A stretch of DNA of 64,000 nucleotides from Flavobacteriales bacterium. Its GTDB lineage: Bacteria; Bacteroidota; Bacteroidia; Flavobacteriales_D; Crocinitomicaceae. The position numbers and the translations under genes are program-made. Where the stretch lies: assembly GCA_947497485.1 (NCBI GenBank), contig CANMHB010000015.1:1-64000 (forward strand). The letters run 5' to 3'. Below are positions 35,501 to 43,880 of the stretch, piece after piece (position 1 is the stretch's first letter; each line of letters opens with the position of its first letter). The notes under the pieces are model-generated. The model saw only the letters and a program-made list of their open reading frames with translations. It searched no databases and had not been told where the DNA came from.

Positions 35501-36839
35501 ATATGTATCCACTTCGTATAATAATATTGGACTTGTTTGGTGGAATAAGGGCGACCATCACAAAGCCAATGATTTTTATCAAAAAGCATTGGACATAAAA
35601 TTAAAAACCTTGGGTGATGAACATCCTAATGTTGCTAGCACATTAAGTAATATTGGGATTATTTTAGATTCGAAAGGGGAACACGACGAGGCTTTAGAGT
35701 TTTATCAAAAAGCTCTAAACATTGAATTGAAAACTTTGGGTGAGGAACATCCAAATGTGGCTAGTTCTTTTGCTAATATTGGAACAATATGGCACAGAAA
35801 AGGAGAGTACGATAAAGCCATAGAGTATTATGAAAAGTGTTTAAATATAGTATTAAAAACTTTTGGTGAGGAGCACCATGATTTAGCTACCACTTATAAT
35901 AATATTGCGGTGTCGTGGTCATGCAAAGGTAATAATGTAAAAACCCTAGAGTATTATGAAAAGAATTTGGCAATCACTTTAAAAACTTTTGGTGGGGAAC
36001 ATCCCTCCGTTGCTTTGTCGTATAATAATCTTGGAGTTGTATGGGAAAATATTGGCAACTACGAGAAAGCATTAGAGTATCATGAAAAAAGCTTGAAAAT
36101 CCGTTTAAAAACATTGGGAGAGGGGCATCCAGATGTAGCTAGTTCCTATAATAATATTGGAGATACATGGGGAAGAAAAGGAAACATAGACACTGCCTTA
36201 AATTATTATGATAAGTGTCTAGAAATTCGTTTGAAATCTTTAGGTGAGAATCATCCTGACTGTGCGACATCTTATAATAATATTGGCGTTGTATGGGATG
36301 GTAAGGGAGAATATGACAAAGCCATAGAGTATTATGAAAAGTGTTTAAATATAGAAATAAAAAACTTAGGTGCGGAGAATCCTTCTATCGCTTCCATTTG
36401 TATTGACATTGGATTTGCGTTGGAAAATAAAGGTGATTACATCAAAGCTATTAAATTTTATCAGCAAAGTAAAGATGTTAATATAATTGTATTTGGAAAG
36501 GAACATACTTCAGTTTCGCTTAATTATTTTTATATAGGTCGTTGTTTTAAGAGTCTAAGTGAATACAAGGATGCAATAAAAGCATTCAAAAATGGATACA
36601 AATATTATAGGAAAGGTGGTTTTCCATTTAACATGGCAGAATGTTATGAAAAACTAGGTGACGGAATTAAGGCGTTTGCTTTTTTTCTGGAATCAGCGGA
36701 ATTGAGAAAATCCGACCCTGAGATAGGCATTGACGCAGAAGCAACAATAGATACGGTTAAAAATGTTGTTCGTTTAGCAACTGAATTGGAACGAATGGAA
36801 GATGTACCAGACTGGATAAAAGAGTTAAGATTAGGATAA
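32550..36839 (+). CDS. HEPN-STAND-TPR protein 2 with zinc knuckle and kinesin-light-chain-type TPR array
   Basis: 1429 residues. The N-terminus has a CxxxxC...CPVC zinc-ribbon-like element (ICSTPSCAIAL, MNCPVCQQALT). A helical domain with FRNRYLGHG (R191, N192, H197) fits a HEPN R-x5-H motif. The STAND NTPase has Walker A AEAGSGKTNLL (about 398-408), Walker B FILIDGLNEA (about 466-475), FVVTNRAN and GNPLVLRIFLETY (GxP motif of NACHT/NB-ARC). From about 870 to 1330 there are 12 TPRs of 42 residues of the LEYYEKCLxIxLKTLGEEHP type. Paralogous to the upstream gene and in the same direction. Probably a nucleic-acid- or protein-sensing defence NLR-like protein (inference). Confidence 0.75.
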   Translation: MSEYICSTPSCAIALSKAAFPVSMNCPVCQQALTELIEKPLLSEEDEQLISNLPYVIAYPLKRTLLEKHAWTKINLLKDTFLNYLKYIGLIAASEFFNSPLKDKKMVALFQQALAEPSFGSWNQYIRETLSYLKENNHSFFCPDLLSYYDLIESGKKRKLFKGEIEIMDANGDIQIKKQEATAIGMLINFRNRYLGHGLTLDESDAVNHWEMYFPIFRELLVQLKFSAVYPMFKCEHGESYLLKSAEISLVEKGNQTSSRVWIENPEGNSMDILPFFVVPGEVSIGKEDKEQLLTYESYTGKTIKFFSPEGTEKQTSGKILEKLNLLLRDKQKETPFAPEAFTKDEFLKRIAEENKLLLDTLISEKKIIPGIYQHREEMEIKLREWIGARANIFFIVAEAGSGKTNLLVEMQKQYTERDLPSLLIRAGRMEKQSLKEQITYLLNIDLQQGLENYTSIAGTQSQPTFILIDGLNEANNAEEIWREIIDICKVFVPGSIKFVVTNRANTKSELRRYSLSEKDYNLLYGENKDNETELGAYTFWLTSLNMREMKGAWEGYIQNNKNNYKPQFLFDDLAVFDRTIYNLIGNPLVLRIFLETYHGKSLPKKGIKHLNIWQDWLETFSKAEISFLKLLAQVVWEKGKNELLMDDLLNHSSLKLYITTDLINAPYPRFKNLGWVSRFTKDLNSYLSFTVEGSLLYLLGIYLNEQEGSKVLNSITSLLDKGSMIQKSAVEAFLIQIALEGDFSLVCDLIDAGDKYHNSCNYPMLFYIRNYGVNLLIERVFSMPSENDWKAILMLIKTLKDVQENMLLKELMEKLMPLNTFNSTPALELGLKACSILDNKPAQEYLLEIDKYSELFRDDYLILENYGDVYYKFAQFDRALDFYQQCLNVELEIRARENPELASIYSKIGRVFSNKGQNDKALEYHQRCLEIELQTLGSDHPLLAGSYSSIAGVWNDNREYDKALEFYQKGLDINIKTLGEEHPYVSTSYNNIGLVWWNKGDHHKANDFYQKALDIKLKTLGDEHPNVASTLSNIGIILDSKGEHDEALEFYQKALNIELKTLGEEHPNVASSFANIGTIWHRKGEYDKAIEYYEKCLNIVLKTFGEEHHDLATTYNNIAVSWSCKGNNVKTLEYYEKNLAITLKTFGGEHPSVALSYNNLGVVWENIGNYEKALEYHEKSLKIRLKTLGEGHPDVASSYNNIGDTWGRKGNIDTALNYYDKCLEIRLKSLGENHPDCATSYNNIGVVWDGKGEYDKAIEYYEKCLNIEIKNLGAENPSIASICIDIGFALENKGDYIKAIKFYQQSKDVNIIVFGKEHTSVSLNYFYIGRCFKSLSEYKDAIKAFKNGYKYYRKGGFPFNMAECYEKLGDGIKAFAFFLESAELRKSDPEIGIDAEATIDTVKNVVRLATELERMEDVPDWIKELRLG
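35160..36560 (+). repeat. Array of 12 TPR-encoding 126-bp repeats
   Basis: Twelve in-frame 42-codon units within the second STAND gene. Some units are nearly identical at DNA level: 35814-35850 and 36318-36354 share 37 consecutive identical bases exactly 504 bp (four units) apart. This indicates recent unit duplication or gene conversion in the ligand-sensing part. Confidence 0.8.
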
Positions 36840-36889
36840 ATCAAATTTTGTAATAAACGCTAAATAAAAGAACTTATATATCCATTGAC

Positions 36890-37450
36890 ATGAAAGCAAA
36901 AACATATCAAAGCAGAAATGACTTTACTGCACCTCAATCAATTAGTACTTTTGGCATTCCTGTCAGAGTAAAAGGTGATCTAAAATATTTAGGTTTAGAA
37001 GAATTTAATTTCTGTAAAATTCTGAGAGATTTCAAGTTTAATAATTATCACCTTGCTTACATACCATGTTATAGCACTTGTGGACGACCTAATCTTAACA
37101 AATTAGACCTGTTTTTTAGTGCTGGAAATGGAGTTACGATTCATTACGCAACATTATTTCATGTTGAACAACTATCTATTGAGGAAATTAGTGAATTAAG
37201 AGTTTCGCTTTTAGCGGCGAGATTTCCGAATTTCGTAGAAAATAGTCCCGATTTTCAAAACAATTATCAAAATTTGTTTGAGCCCGCTTTAGCAATATGG
37301 AAAAATAATTTCAATCAAGATAACATACTTGCAAGGGGGCATGATCCCAGATTTGTATTAAACGTTAAATATAAGTCAATTCAATTTCATTCTATGGGTA
37401 ACATAGTTCCTTGGACAAATTTTAAACGCGCTCGTGCTTTATATGCTTAA
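36890..37450 (+). CDS. Hypothetical protein downstream of the STAND pair
   Basis: 186 residues, ATG at 36890, 50 bases after the second STAND gene. Soluble, aromatic, with HLAYIPCYSTCGRPN and FFSAGNGVTIHYATLFH segments. No family recognised. It is followed 22 bases later by another unknown gene and could belong to the same transcript. Confidence 0.5.
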   Translation: MKAKTYQSRNDFTAPQSISTFGIPVRVKGDLKYLGLEEFNFCKILRDFKFNNYHLAYIPCYSTCGRPNLNKLDLFFSAGNGVTIHYATLFHVEQLSIEEISELRVSLLAARFPNFVENSPDFQNNYQNLFEPALAIWKNNFNQDNILARGHDPRFVLNVKYKSIQFHSMGNIVPWTNFKRARALYA

Positions 37451-37472
37451 AATCAAACTAAAATAATTAATT

Positions 37473-38138
37473 ATGAAAAAAATGAATAGAGAATTAATAG
37501 AAAATACTCAATCCCAAATAGAATCATATTTGGCCGATGCACAGTCAATTCTTTCAGCATCGAATTCTGATGAATTGTCAGCATGCATCGAAAGTAGTCA
37601 AACTGGAATTTCCGAGGTCTATGAAAATGGAATCGATGAAATCAAATCGAGATTGAAAGAAGCCGGACTGAAAACAAATTTTGATGAGCAACAAAATTTC
37701 GTTTTATCTCAATACATCGGATTTAACCTTCAAACGATAATCTTTGATGAGTTCTTTCCATCCATCGAAAATGAAGATTATTCCCTAGATAAAATCCCGA
37801 ATTTACTGGCAGGAGGAGAACAAGGTGATGAATTAGTTAAATGTGCGCGATTCATTAAGTTTATTGGTTTAGTTGGTAAATCTATGTTTGCCGTTTCGAA
37901 TGTCGCAGCGTCGACGGACATAACTCCGATGGATTCATTTATCGCAGATTTGAATGAATCAACAATCATAGGACATTCTTGGGATTCTCCACTAATAGGG
38001 GTATTCCCCCCAAAAGACGCGGCGTTTTTCACGAAACTCTATTCAACAAAAGATTGGAAAAAGAAATTTCATCAGCGTTGTGTGAATGTGGGGAATGAAA
38101 TGATCTCGAACGCACAAAATTTAAACCTGAACAATTAA
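37473..38138 (+). CDS. Hypothetical helical protein
   Basis: 221 residues, largely alpha-helical and acidic (ESYLADAQSILSASNSDELS; LLAGGEQGDELVKCARFIKF). No signal peptide or motif. It precedes the FtsK-gamma gene by 77 bases. Confidence 0.5.
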   Translation: MKKMNRELIENTQSQIESYLADAQSILSASNSDELSACIESSQTGISEVYENGIDEIKSRLKEAGLKTNFDEQQNFVLSQYIGFNLQTIIFDEFFPSIENEDYSLDKIPNLLAGGEQGDELVKCARFIKFIGLVGKSMFAVSNVAASTDITPMDSFIADLNESTIIGHSWDSPLIGVFPPKDAAFFTKLYSTKDWKKKFHQRCVNVGNEMISNAQNLNLNN

Positions 38139-38215
38139 CTCAACTTTGAAATAATACCTCCATTATTTTGAAGGTATTGTTATCCTTTTTAATTAAAAAT
38201 ATTAACACAAAACAC

Positions 38216-38782
38216 ATGAAAATAATTAAAGTAAAAGATCAATATTACAATCTCAATCATTATCAACAATTCAGTATTAATGATGGCATTTTTATGTTGA
38301 GTAGTTCATTGAACGGCTCTTTATCGAAGTCTTACAATAGTAGTTTGGACGATAACAATGACATTAATTTAGATTCAGAATTAATCTTCCGCGTCATTCA
38401 TTCAGCGAATCAAATGGAATTCATGAAACAATTTGATCAATTCCTGAACGGCACTAGTAATCTAATGGATTGTTCAAGTCTGATAGAAATATACACTTAC
38501 GACGAAGCAGTGGAAAATTCAATAGAAGAGGAAATTTTGGATATTGACCCAGAGGCTTGGAATGCAGCTAAAATCGTTATCGAAGAACAAAATGCTTCTT
38601 CATCTATCATTCAAAGAAAGTTGAATTTGGGATACAGTAGAACCGGGAGGATAGTAGATCAACTTGAACAACTGGGAATTATCGGCCCATTTGCCGGCAG
38701 TGCTCCAAGAGAAGTTAATTTCAGTTCATATGGGGATTTGTTAAATCATCTAAACGCCAAAGGAATTAAAACTGGCGATTAG
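38216..38782 (+). CDS. Free-standing FtsK-gamma (KOPS-type) DNA-binding domain protein
   Basis: 188 residues from ATG at 38216; an upstream in-frame TTG is less likely. The C-terminal third (AWNAAKIVIEEQNASSSIIQ, RKLNLGYSRTGRIVDQLEQL, GIIGPFAGSAPREV) is an unmistakable FtsK gamma winged helix: the IGYSRAxRLxDxLExxGIVGPxxGSxPREV pattern. It lacks the motor. The N-terminal 110 residues (INDGIFMLSSSLNGSLSKSY) are unrecognised. Such gamma-only proteins presumably bind KOPS-like sites and may act as regulators or localisation factors. Confidence 0.8.
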   Translation: MKIIKVKDQYYNLNHYQQFSINDGIFMLSSSLNGSLSKSYNSSLDDNNDINLDSELIFRVIHSANQMEFMKQFDQFLNGTSNLMDCSSLIEIYTYDEAVENSIEEEILDIDPEAWNAAKIVIEEQNASSSIIQRKLNLGYSRTGRIVDQLEQLGIIGPFAGSAPREVNFSSYGDLLNHLNAKGIKTGD

Positions 38783-38792
38783 TGGTTTCTCA

Positions 38793-39191
38793 TCACCCTA
38801 TCCAAGTCCCTTTAGACTCCAAGCAAACCCATTTGTTATGGAGTTGACCCCATGTTTCTTTTCGTCCAGAACCCATTCGTGGCGATTTTGAATGGTCAAC
38901 ATAAACTGTACGTAATTCATCAGATGAAACGGGAATCGTCAATCGGTTTCCGAGGTGACTTAAGCGCTTTATTTCGAAGGAATCCGTCATCACTAAATCA
39001 ATATTTTGTTGTTGGGTGATTCGCCATGTTTCTATATGGATATTTGGATCGTGATACAAAACGAGTTCAAAAGACGAAATTTCCTTTTGTTCAAAGTAGG
39101 GGAGATGTGCTTCGAAAATGGCATCAAAAAATGATGGGTCTTTTTGATAAAAAAGAAGTTCGTTTAGTTTATGTCTCATGACGCTTACCAT
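38793..39191 (-). CDS. Hypothetical protein overlapping the barrel gene
   Basis: 132 residues from ATG at 39191, or 128 from ATG at 39179. Soluble, with a conserved-looking basic C-terminus (SPRMGSGRKETWGQLHNKWV). The first start overlaps the upstream stop by 7 bases, so the four genes from 41857 down to 38793 form one coupled unit. No family recognised. Confidence 0.5.
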   Translation of the reverse strand: MVSVMRHKLNELLFYQKDPSFFDAIFEAHLPYFEQKEISSFELVLYHDPNIHIETWRITQQQNIDLVMTDSFEIKRLSHLGNRLTIPVSSDELRTVYVDHSKSPRMGSGRKETWGQLHNKWVCLESKGTWIG

Positions 39192-39985
39192 TTAAATTGA
39201 AATCCAAGATTCAAGTTGTAATAATAACTGTCGATGGGTAAGGGTCGATACGTATCGAAGTTATGGTCGTAGTGAATGTTCATTCCAAGGTGACGGCTGA
39301 TTTCAAAGAATAGATTCATATCGAAGAACCAACGTGGATTCATGAAATGTTGAAATTGATCATTCATGGGGAATTGAACGAAGGTACTTGCGCTCAAGTC
39401 GATTCCTTTTTTCAATTGAACGGCAGTTTTAGCGGAGAAATTCAAACGTGGGATTTTCCTCGTGACGTTTGTCAATCCTATATTTTCAAACCCAAAACCG
39501 GATAAATTTGGATTCCATTTTTCCACTTCGTAAAATGCACCAATACTCATATATAGGTCATCCGTTTTATCGTCCCAGAATTTGAAGCGAGCGTTGCAAC
39601 CTGCCAATCCGCGGTTTTGTAGACCAAGGACTCCATTCCATTGATATTGTGCAAAGTAATCGGGAGCGACGCGTCTTTTATCGTTGTCTCGCAACCTAAA
39701 TTGAAAATACCCATTGTTTTCTAGGATGGCTTTCCCATTAAAGGATGCATCCGTTTGTCCGAGTAAAACGGCGATTTTATCCTTCTTCAAAAACACATCT
39801 AATTCCGTTTGATTCGTGAATTCAATGAGGTTCTTTTTTTGCTTGTCGCTACTAAACGATACATTGTAAGAGAAGGCCACCTTGCGTTTGATGGAATCTT
39901 GTCCATTCTCACGATCCACATTTAATATTTGCGTGGTGCCCAAAAATGGCAATACAGTGATGATCAAGCACAGTAGTTTATTCAT
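39185..39985 (-). CDS. Outer-membrane beta-barrel protein (DUF481-like)
   Basis: 266 residues from ATG at 39985 with a signal peptide (MNKLLCLIITVLPFLGTTQ). The rest is alternating amphipathic strands (YDHNFDTYRPLPIDSYYYNL, ending NLGFQFKW with a terminal aromatic), as in DUF481/YdiY-type small barrels. Probably inserted in the outer membrane. It lies 7 bases after its upstream neighbour. Confidence 0.65.
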   Translation of the reverse strand: MNKLLCLIITVLPFLGTTQILNVDRENGQDSIKRKVAFSYNVSFSSDKQKKNLIEFTNQTELDVFLKKDKIAVLLGQTDASFNGKAILENNGYFQFRLRDNDKRRVAPDYFAQYQWNGVLGLQNRGLAGCNARFKFWDDKTDDLYMSIGAFYEVEKWNPNLSGFGFENIGLTNVTRKIPRLNFSAKTAVQLKKGIDLSASTFVQFPMNDQFQHFMNPRWFFDMNLFFEISRHLGMNIHYDHNFDTYRPLPIDSYYYNLNLGFQFKW

Positions 39986-39992
39986 GTGTACT

Positions 39993-40547
39993 TCATTTAA
40001 TGAATACATGGGTATCCCAAAAAGCGCGTGATTGATCAAAATCAATTTTAGATTGGTCCCAACTAGGAAGTGCGGGAGCGTAACATCCTGGAAAAAGGGT
40101 AATGACCTTGCTGGTTTCAGAATCTACGATAGCAACGATTTGATTGGTTTGAGGAGATTCCGTTCGTTCAATGGTACGAATGGTTTGATCTCCACGTTTT
40201 TCTTCTTGAATCTTGGTCAAATCATCTTGAGGTAACTGATTCACATCCAGAATAGAATCCCAACCAATGGATTCTTCGAAACGATAGATATAAGCCGTCC
40301 GTTTATTCGCTTGCGGTACCACTTGATGAGGTGAGCGATGATTCAATATTTCGATAATTTCTCTCGGACTCGAAGCAAATTGCACATCGAATTTTGATCC
40401 AGCAGTCGTCAATTTTTCTTCAATGGCTTTTTTGGAAAAACCTTGATGTATTAGTTCGTCAAAACATGTTCGGTCAATTTGAGTAAAATGACGAATTAAA
40501 TAAAAAACGGAAGAGGATAAAATTCCTATTTTTTTCGATTCTTCCAT
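39993..40547 (-). CDS. Hypothetical protein, possibly toxin-like C-terminus
   Basis: 184 residues. The C-terminal part has QIVAIVDSETSKVITLFPGC followed by WDQSKIDFDQSRAFWDTHVF. A VDxxTxKVITxFPG strand recalls some bacterial contact-dependent toxin tails, but the similarity is weak and unverified. The start lies within the end of the upstream membrane gene (22-base overlap), so they are co-translated. Confidence 0.45.
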   Translation of the reverse strand: MEESKKIGILSSSVFYLIRHFTQIDRTCFDELIHQGFSKKAIEEKLTTAGSKFDVQFASSPREIIEILNHRSPHQVVPQANKRTAYIYRFEESIGWDSILDVNQLPQDDLTKIQEEKRGDQTIRTIERTESPQTNQIVAIVDSETSKVITLFPGCYAPALPSWDQSKIDFDQSRAFWDTHVFIK

Positions 40548-41857
40548 TTACGTAGTAATTGTTTTTTCTTTTCCGGGAACAAATAAGCGAGCAAAGGAAT
40601 TGCTGCGGAGATGGCGATGATTCCAGCGAGTGAATAGAACAGAAATCCATTCAAATTGATTTGCGATCTAGTATTCTCAAGAATGTCCAAAATCGGTTTC
40701 ACACTGCTGATGGAAGTCATGGCTCCGACAATTCCAAGCAGTAAGTTGGAACGTTTTTGTTGTTCCTCTTGAATGGCTTGGGAGATACGGTTAATGCGCT
40801 CTTGGAATTTTTCTAATTCTTCGTCAATCTGAAGGCTTTTTCTATGTTGGTGAAAAATCAGATTTGGCAAGAAATTATAGGAAATATGGCTCAAGTTATA
40901 CGTGTTCAGGAAGGATTCAAATTCATCGCGAACTTTTACTGAATCGTGTTCCATATCCAAGTTGTATCGGAATAAATTGTATTTAATAAATAAATTGTAC
41001 AGATAGATTCTAAAATAGGTTTGGGTCCAAGATGACCTCTTTGTTCCGTATTGATCGAAGTTTAACAAGTTGTATCCCACTACTGTAAACGTATCGAATA
41101 AAGGCAGAATCGTGTAATTATTAAACACGGATATTTTGTCATTCAATAACTCTTCAAAATAAGATTCACTAGGTGTAAAGGAAAAATCACCTCCAGCCGT
41201 TCCGATTGGACTGACACATCCTAAATCATAAAGTAATTCATCTCTGACTTGTGGATTCTTTAATGCGTCATTTTCTTTAAAATCGACAAGCGTATACAAT
41301 TTAAACTTCGAACCAGAGAATCCATCGGTATGTACCACATCGTTCACATCGTTAGAAGTGATTTGAATGCCATTTAAACAGTTCGTTTCAATCCAATTCA
41401 CCCAAGACATTTCAGGTTGCTCCAGAAGTTCTTTGTTAAACTCACGCGCACAGAAGATTAAATCCGCAATTTGCTGAATCGTATTTTCCTTTGGTTTAAT
41501 CTCAATCGAAAAGAAATGAAGGTCATTCGGAAACAAGATTATTTCCGCTGCGATTACTTCTGCGTCGATGCATATAAGCGGATTTTTCGCTTCGTCCTTT
41601 GTCTTAATAAACGAAAGTGATTGGTTGATTTCCTTTCTTAAGATTTTAGAACTGCTTTCATTTTCCTTGAAGAACAATAAATCCCTAAATTCTGGATACC
41701 AGTAATCTTTATAGAATTTCTTAGCACCATCTGATAAAACTTCAGGTACATATCCATTTTTCACGAACTCTTTTGCGAGTTTCGTATGCTTTTTGGCTTC
41801 AAAAATACCGACAATCCGAATTTCGGAATCATTTACTTCGAAGGATAATTTGTCCAT
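40526..41857 (-). CDS. Hypothetical membrane protein with two C-terminal helices
   Basis: 443 residues. A large soluble N-terminal domain (about 1-330), a coiled segment (FQERINRISQAIQEEQQKRS) and two C-terminal membrane helices (about 355-372 and 405-428, FLFYSLAGIIAISAAIPLLA), followed by a basic tail. The layout resembles CorA-like proteins, but the GMN motif is absent. First gene of the four-gene minus-strand unit ending at 38793. Confidence 0.5.
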   Translation of the reverse strand: MDKLSFEVNDSEIRIVGIFEAKKHTKLAKEFVKNGYVPEVLSDGAKKFYKDYWYPEFRDLLFFKENESSSKILRKEINQSLSFIKTKDEAKNPLICIDAEVIAAEIILFPNDLHFFSIEIKPKENTIQQIADLIFCAREFNKELLEQPEMSWVNWIETNCLNGIQITSNDVNDVVHTDGFSGSKFKLYTLVDFKENDALKNPQVRDELLYDLGCVSPIGTAGGDFSFTPSESYFEELLNDKISVFNNYTILPLFDTFTVVGYNLLNFDQYGTKRSSWTQTYFRIYLYNLFIKYNLFRYNLDMEHDSVKVRDEFESFLNTYNLSHISYNFLPNLIFHQHRKSLQIDEELEKFQERINRISQAIQEEQQKRSNLLLGIVGAMTSISSVKPILDILENTRSQINLNGFLFYSLAGIIAISAAIPLLAYLFPEKKKQLLRKWKNRKK

Positions 41858-42010
41858 ATTCTATCATTTTTAAAGATGGAGTTGAATATATAAATAATAA
41901 GTCAAACCCTTGTAACGAATCATGTTTTCTTTAGTTTACATTTAAGTTACTAGGAATATTAAATTAATTTTTATATATTCTTCCATGTCGAACCCTTTAA
42001 ATCTTGAGCC

Positions 42011-42337
42011 ATGAAAAAGATCAGCAAAACGGAATTAAAAGAATTGATTGCGAAATCATTCTACGATTTGAATCAAGAAGAAGCACTCATTTTAATCAAG
42101 TATCACAAAAGAGCGGTTCTGAAGATTGAAATCGCCTTTATTTTGGTTTTACTCATGCTCATAGCCGAAATCACCTTCACGTGTTTATCCTACCTGAAAT
42201 TTGATGTTATATGTGTTTCCACATGTTTGTTCTTTCTTGTACTTCTTTACCAGTTATGGTTTAGTGGCGACCCACATTCACTGAAATTGTTCTTCTTGGA
42301 ATTGGTGTTCACGGATAAGATGCAGAAGAAGGAGTGA
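42011..42337 (+). CDS. Small two-TM membrane protein
   Basis: 108 residues, ATG at 42011. A basic/acidic helix at the N-terminus (KISKTELKELIAKSFYDLNQ) is followed by two hydrophobic helices (about 38-58 and 66-84). Single gene closed by a strong terminator. No family recognised. Confidence 0.55.
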   Translation: MKKISKTELKELIAKSFYDLNQEEALILIKYHKRAVLKIEIAFILVLLMLIAEITFTCLSYLKFDVICVSTCLFFLVLLYQLWFSGDPHSLKLFFLELVFTDKMQKKE

Positions 42338-42348
42338 GGGTGAAATTT

Positions 42349-42385
42349 AAGTATCGCTCCTAAATTGATTTAAGGAGCGATACTT
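42349..42385 (+). terminator. Strong intrinsic terminator
   Basis: aagtatcgctcc (42349-42360) pairs perfectly with ggagcgatactt (42374-42385), and the right arm runs into TTT. It terminates the 42011 gene on the plus strand. The opposite strand could serve the 42424 gene. Confidence 0.75.
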
Positions 42386-42386
42386 T

Positions 42387-42408
42387 AACTAAGGGAAATT
42401 CCACTTTA
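42387..42408 (+). repeat. Left copy of a 22-bp inverted repeat bounding 42.4-48.0 kb
   Basis: aactaagggaaattccactt plus two bases matches the reverse complement of 47981-48002 at 21 of 22 positions. It sits 16 bases left of the first gene of the segment. Confidence 0.6.
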
Positions 42409-42423
42409 TGTTGACGATTTACA

Positions 42424-42771
42424 TTAAAAAACGATCCTTATCAAATATACTAACAACCCTAATACACTTCCAATTAAAAACCCACTGCCGCATTGACTCA
42501 CGGTACTGTCCTCGCCGTAAGGTTCATAAAGTTTTGATGTTTTGCGAAGTAAAATGACCGTTACTATGGTATTAAAAATAAATCCTGGCCAATAATCTAT
42601 TCCCAAAACAGAATACATACCACTCCCAAAAGAAAATCCCAAAATGAAGTATAGAAATGGAATTCTGGTTCCAATCAATCCAAACGTCAACATTAATAAT
42701 AACAACCGTATCCAGCCGCTTAATAAAACCAAAACAAGTAATAGGAATCCGAATAATAAACTAATTACCAT
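42424..42771 (-). CDS. Small polytopic membrane protein
   Basis: 115 residues, nearly all hydrophobic, with three to four helices (MVISLLFGFLLLVLVLLSGW; LGLLVYLIRIVF at the end). Function unknown. Last gene in the sigma-factor segment. Confidence 0.5.
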   Translation of the reverse strand: MVISLLFGFLLLVLVLLSGWIRLLLLMLTFGLIGTRIPFLYFILGFSFGSGMYSVLGIDYWPGFIFNTIVTVILLRKTSKLYEPYGEDSTVSQCGSGFLIGSVLGLLVYLIRIVF

Positions 42772-42792
42772 AGTAAAGAATATTTAATAAAT

Positions 42793-43353
42793 TTAACTGA
42801 ATTCAGATTCTGAATCATACCTCTCCATAATCATATTCTTCAACGCATCAGCTCCAAACTCCCAATCATTGATGTCCTCCTCTGATTCGTAGAATTTGAA
42901 CATATTATTCAAATGGGCTTCCAAGAGCGCCTGGGCGATGTCATAATAATTGTCGCTATCGTCTTCAATGCCTTCAGGGAAGTTTTTGCGTTTCATGAGT
43001 GAAATCCAGTCAGTGACTTCTTCCGATGGGCCGTTGGTTTCTTCGTCTAATTTGAGCGAGATGGTTACTAAGTATTCGTGCTCTGTGATACACAGGTAGT
43101 AATGTAGATCACCGCTGCAGCCAGGCATTCCATCCATGGCATGAGGATGCTTCATGTAACCAACGTGGAGGTGTTCATTAATTGGGCTAAAATCAGGCTG
43201 AGAATGGGTTCCATTGAGAAAAACCTTGAAACCGTTTTTGGTAATATTAGGTTCAGTTTCAGTTCCCTCGTCGGGCCCTGAGCCAATACGCAGAGGTTTC
43301 CCAAGAATGTTCTGCTGTAGGGCAAGGTAGTTCATGTGCGTTGCGGACTTCAT
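42793..43353 (-). CDS. Hypothetical acidic soluble protein
   Basis: 186 residues, acidic, with HEHLHVGYMKHP-like His-rich region (INEHLHVGYMKHPHAMDGMP). The start overlaps the stop of the upstream gene by 4 bases (ATGA), so they are coupled. No family recognised. Confidence 0.5.
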   Translation of the reverse strand: MKSATHMNYLALQQNILGKPLRIGSGPDEGTETEPNITKNGFKVFLNGTHSQPDFSPINEHLHVGYMKHPHAMDGMPGCSGDLHYYLCITEHEYLVTISLKLDEETNGPSEEVTDWISLMKRKNFPEGIEDDSDNYYDIAQALLEAHLNNMFKFYESEEDINDWEFGADALKNMIMERYDSESEFS

Positions 43354-43880
43354 TTTTTCTTGTTTTTAAGTTGCTCAATGATTTTCTTTCTCGCCTCGGG
43401 GGGAAGCGTATGAATATGAAGAAATCCTTCCACGTCGTCTAGTTCTTCTTGGTTTTTGATTTTTGGATTGAGGTCTTTAAATTCATTTCGGATCTCCATC
43501 ATTAAATTCTTAAGTTTTCTTCTTCCACTAGGCTCGTCGATTTCCTCGTCTGAATCGCTGTTTTCTTCTGGTTCTAGTTTGATCCCTTTGGAATTTCCCT
43601 CCAAAGGCCAACTAATTTTAAAACAATAGTCTTTACCATCAATTTTAATTTTGGGCCAGATGCCAAAGATGCCACCACCTAGGGATGAGCGACCAACCCC
43701 GAAAGAGTAAGTTTGGCCGTCGACCTTGCAAACCATGCTGTGGACGCGTTGCTTGGGAGCGATTTCGAGCGTATGCTTGAGATAAATTTCTTTTCCTTTG
43801 AATATAAAAGTACATTCAGAAGAATCGAGGTCTTTACTACAATCGAGAAAGACCTCGTCTTGAAAAAATATGGCCGTCAT
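43350..43880 (-). CDS. Hypothetical acidic soluble protein
   Basis: 176 residues. Beta-rich N-terminal half (TFIFKGKEIYLKHTLEIAPK; GGGIFGIWPKIKIDGK), then an acidic linker (EPEENSDSDEEIDEP) and a helical C-terminus. Overlaps both neighbours by 4 bases. No family recognised. Confidence 0.5.
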   Translation of the reverse strand: MTAIFFQDEVFLDCSKDLDSSECTFIFKGKEIYLKHTLEIAPKQRVHSMVCKVDGQTYSFGVGRSSLGGGIFGIWPKIKIDGKDYCFKISWPLEGNSKGIKLEPEENSDSDEEIDEPSGRRKLKNLMMEIRNEFKDLNPKIKNQEELDDVEGFLHIHTLPPEARKKIIEQLKNKKK

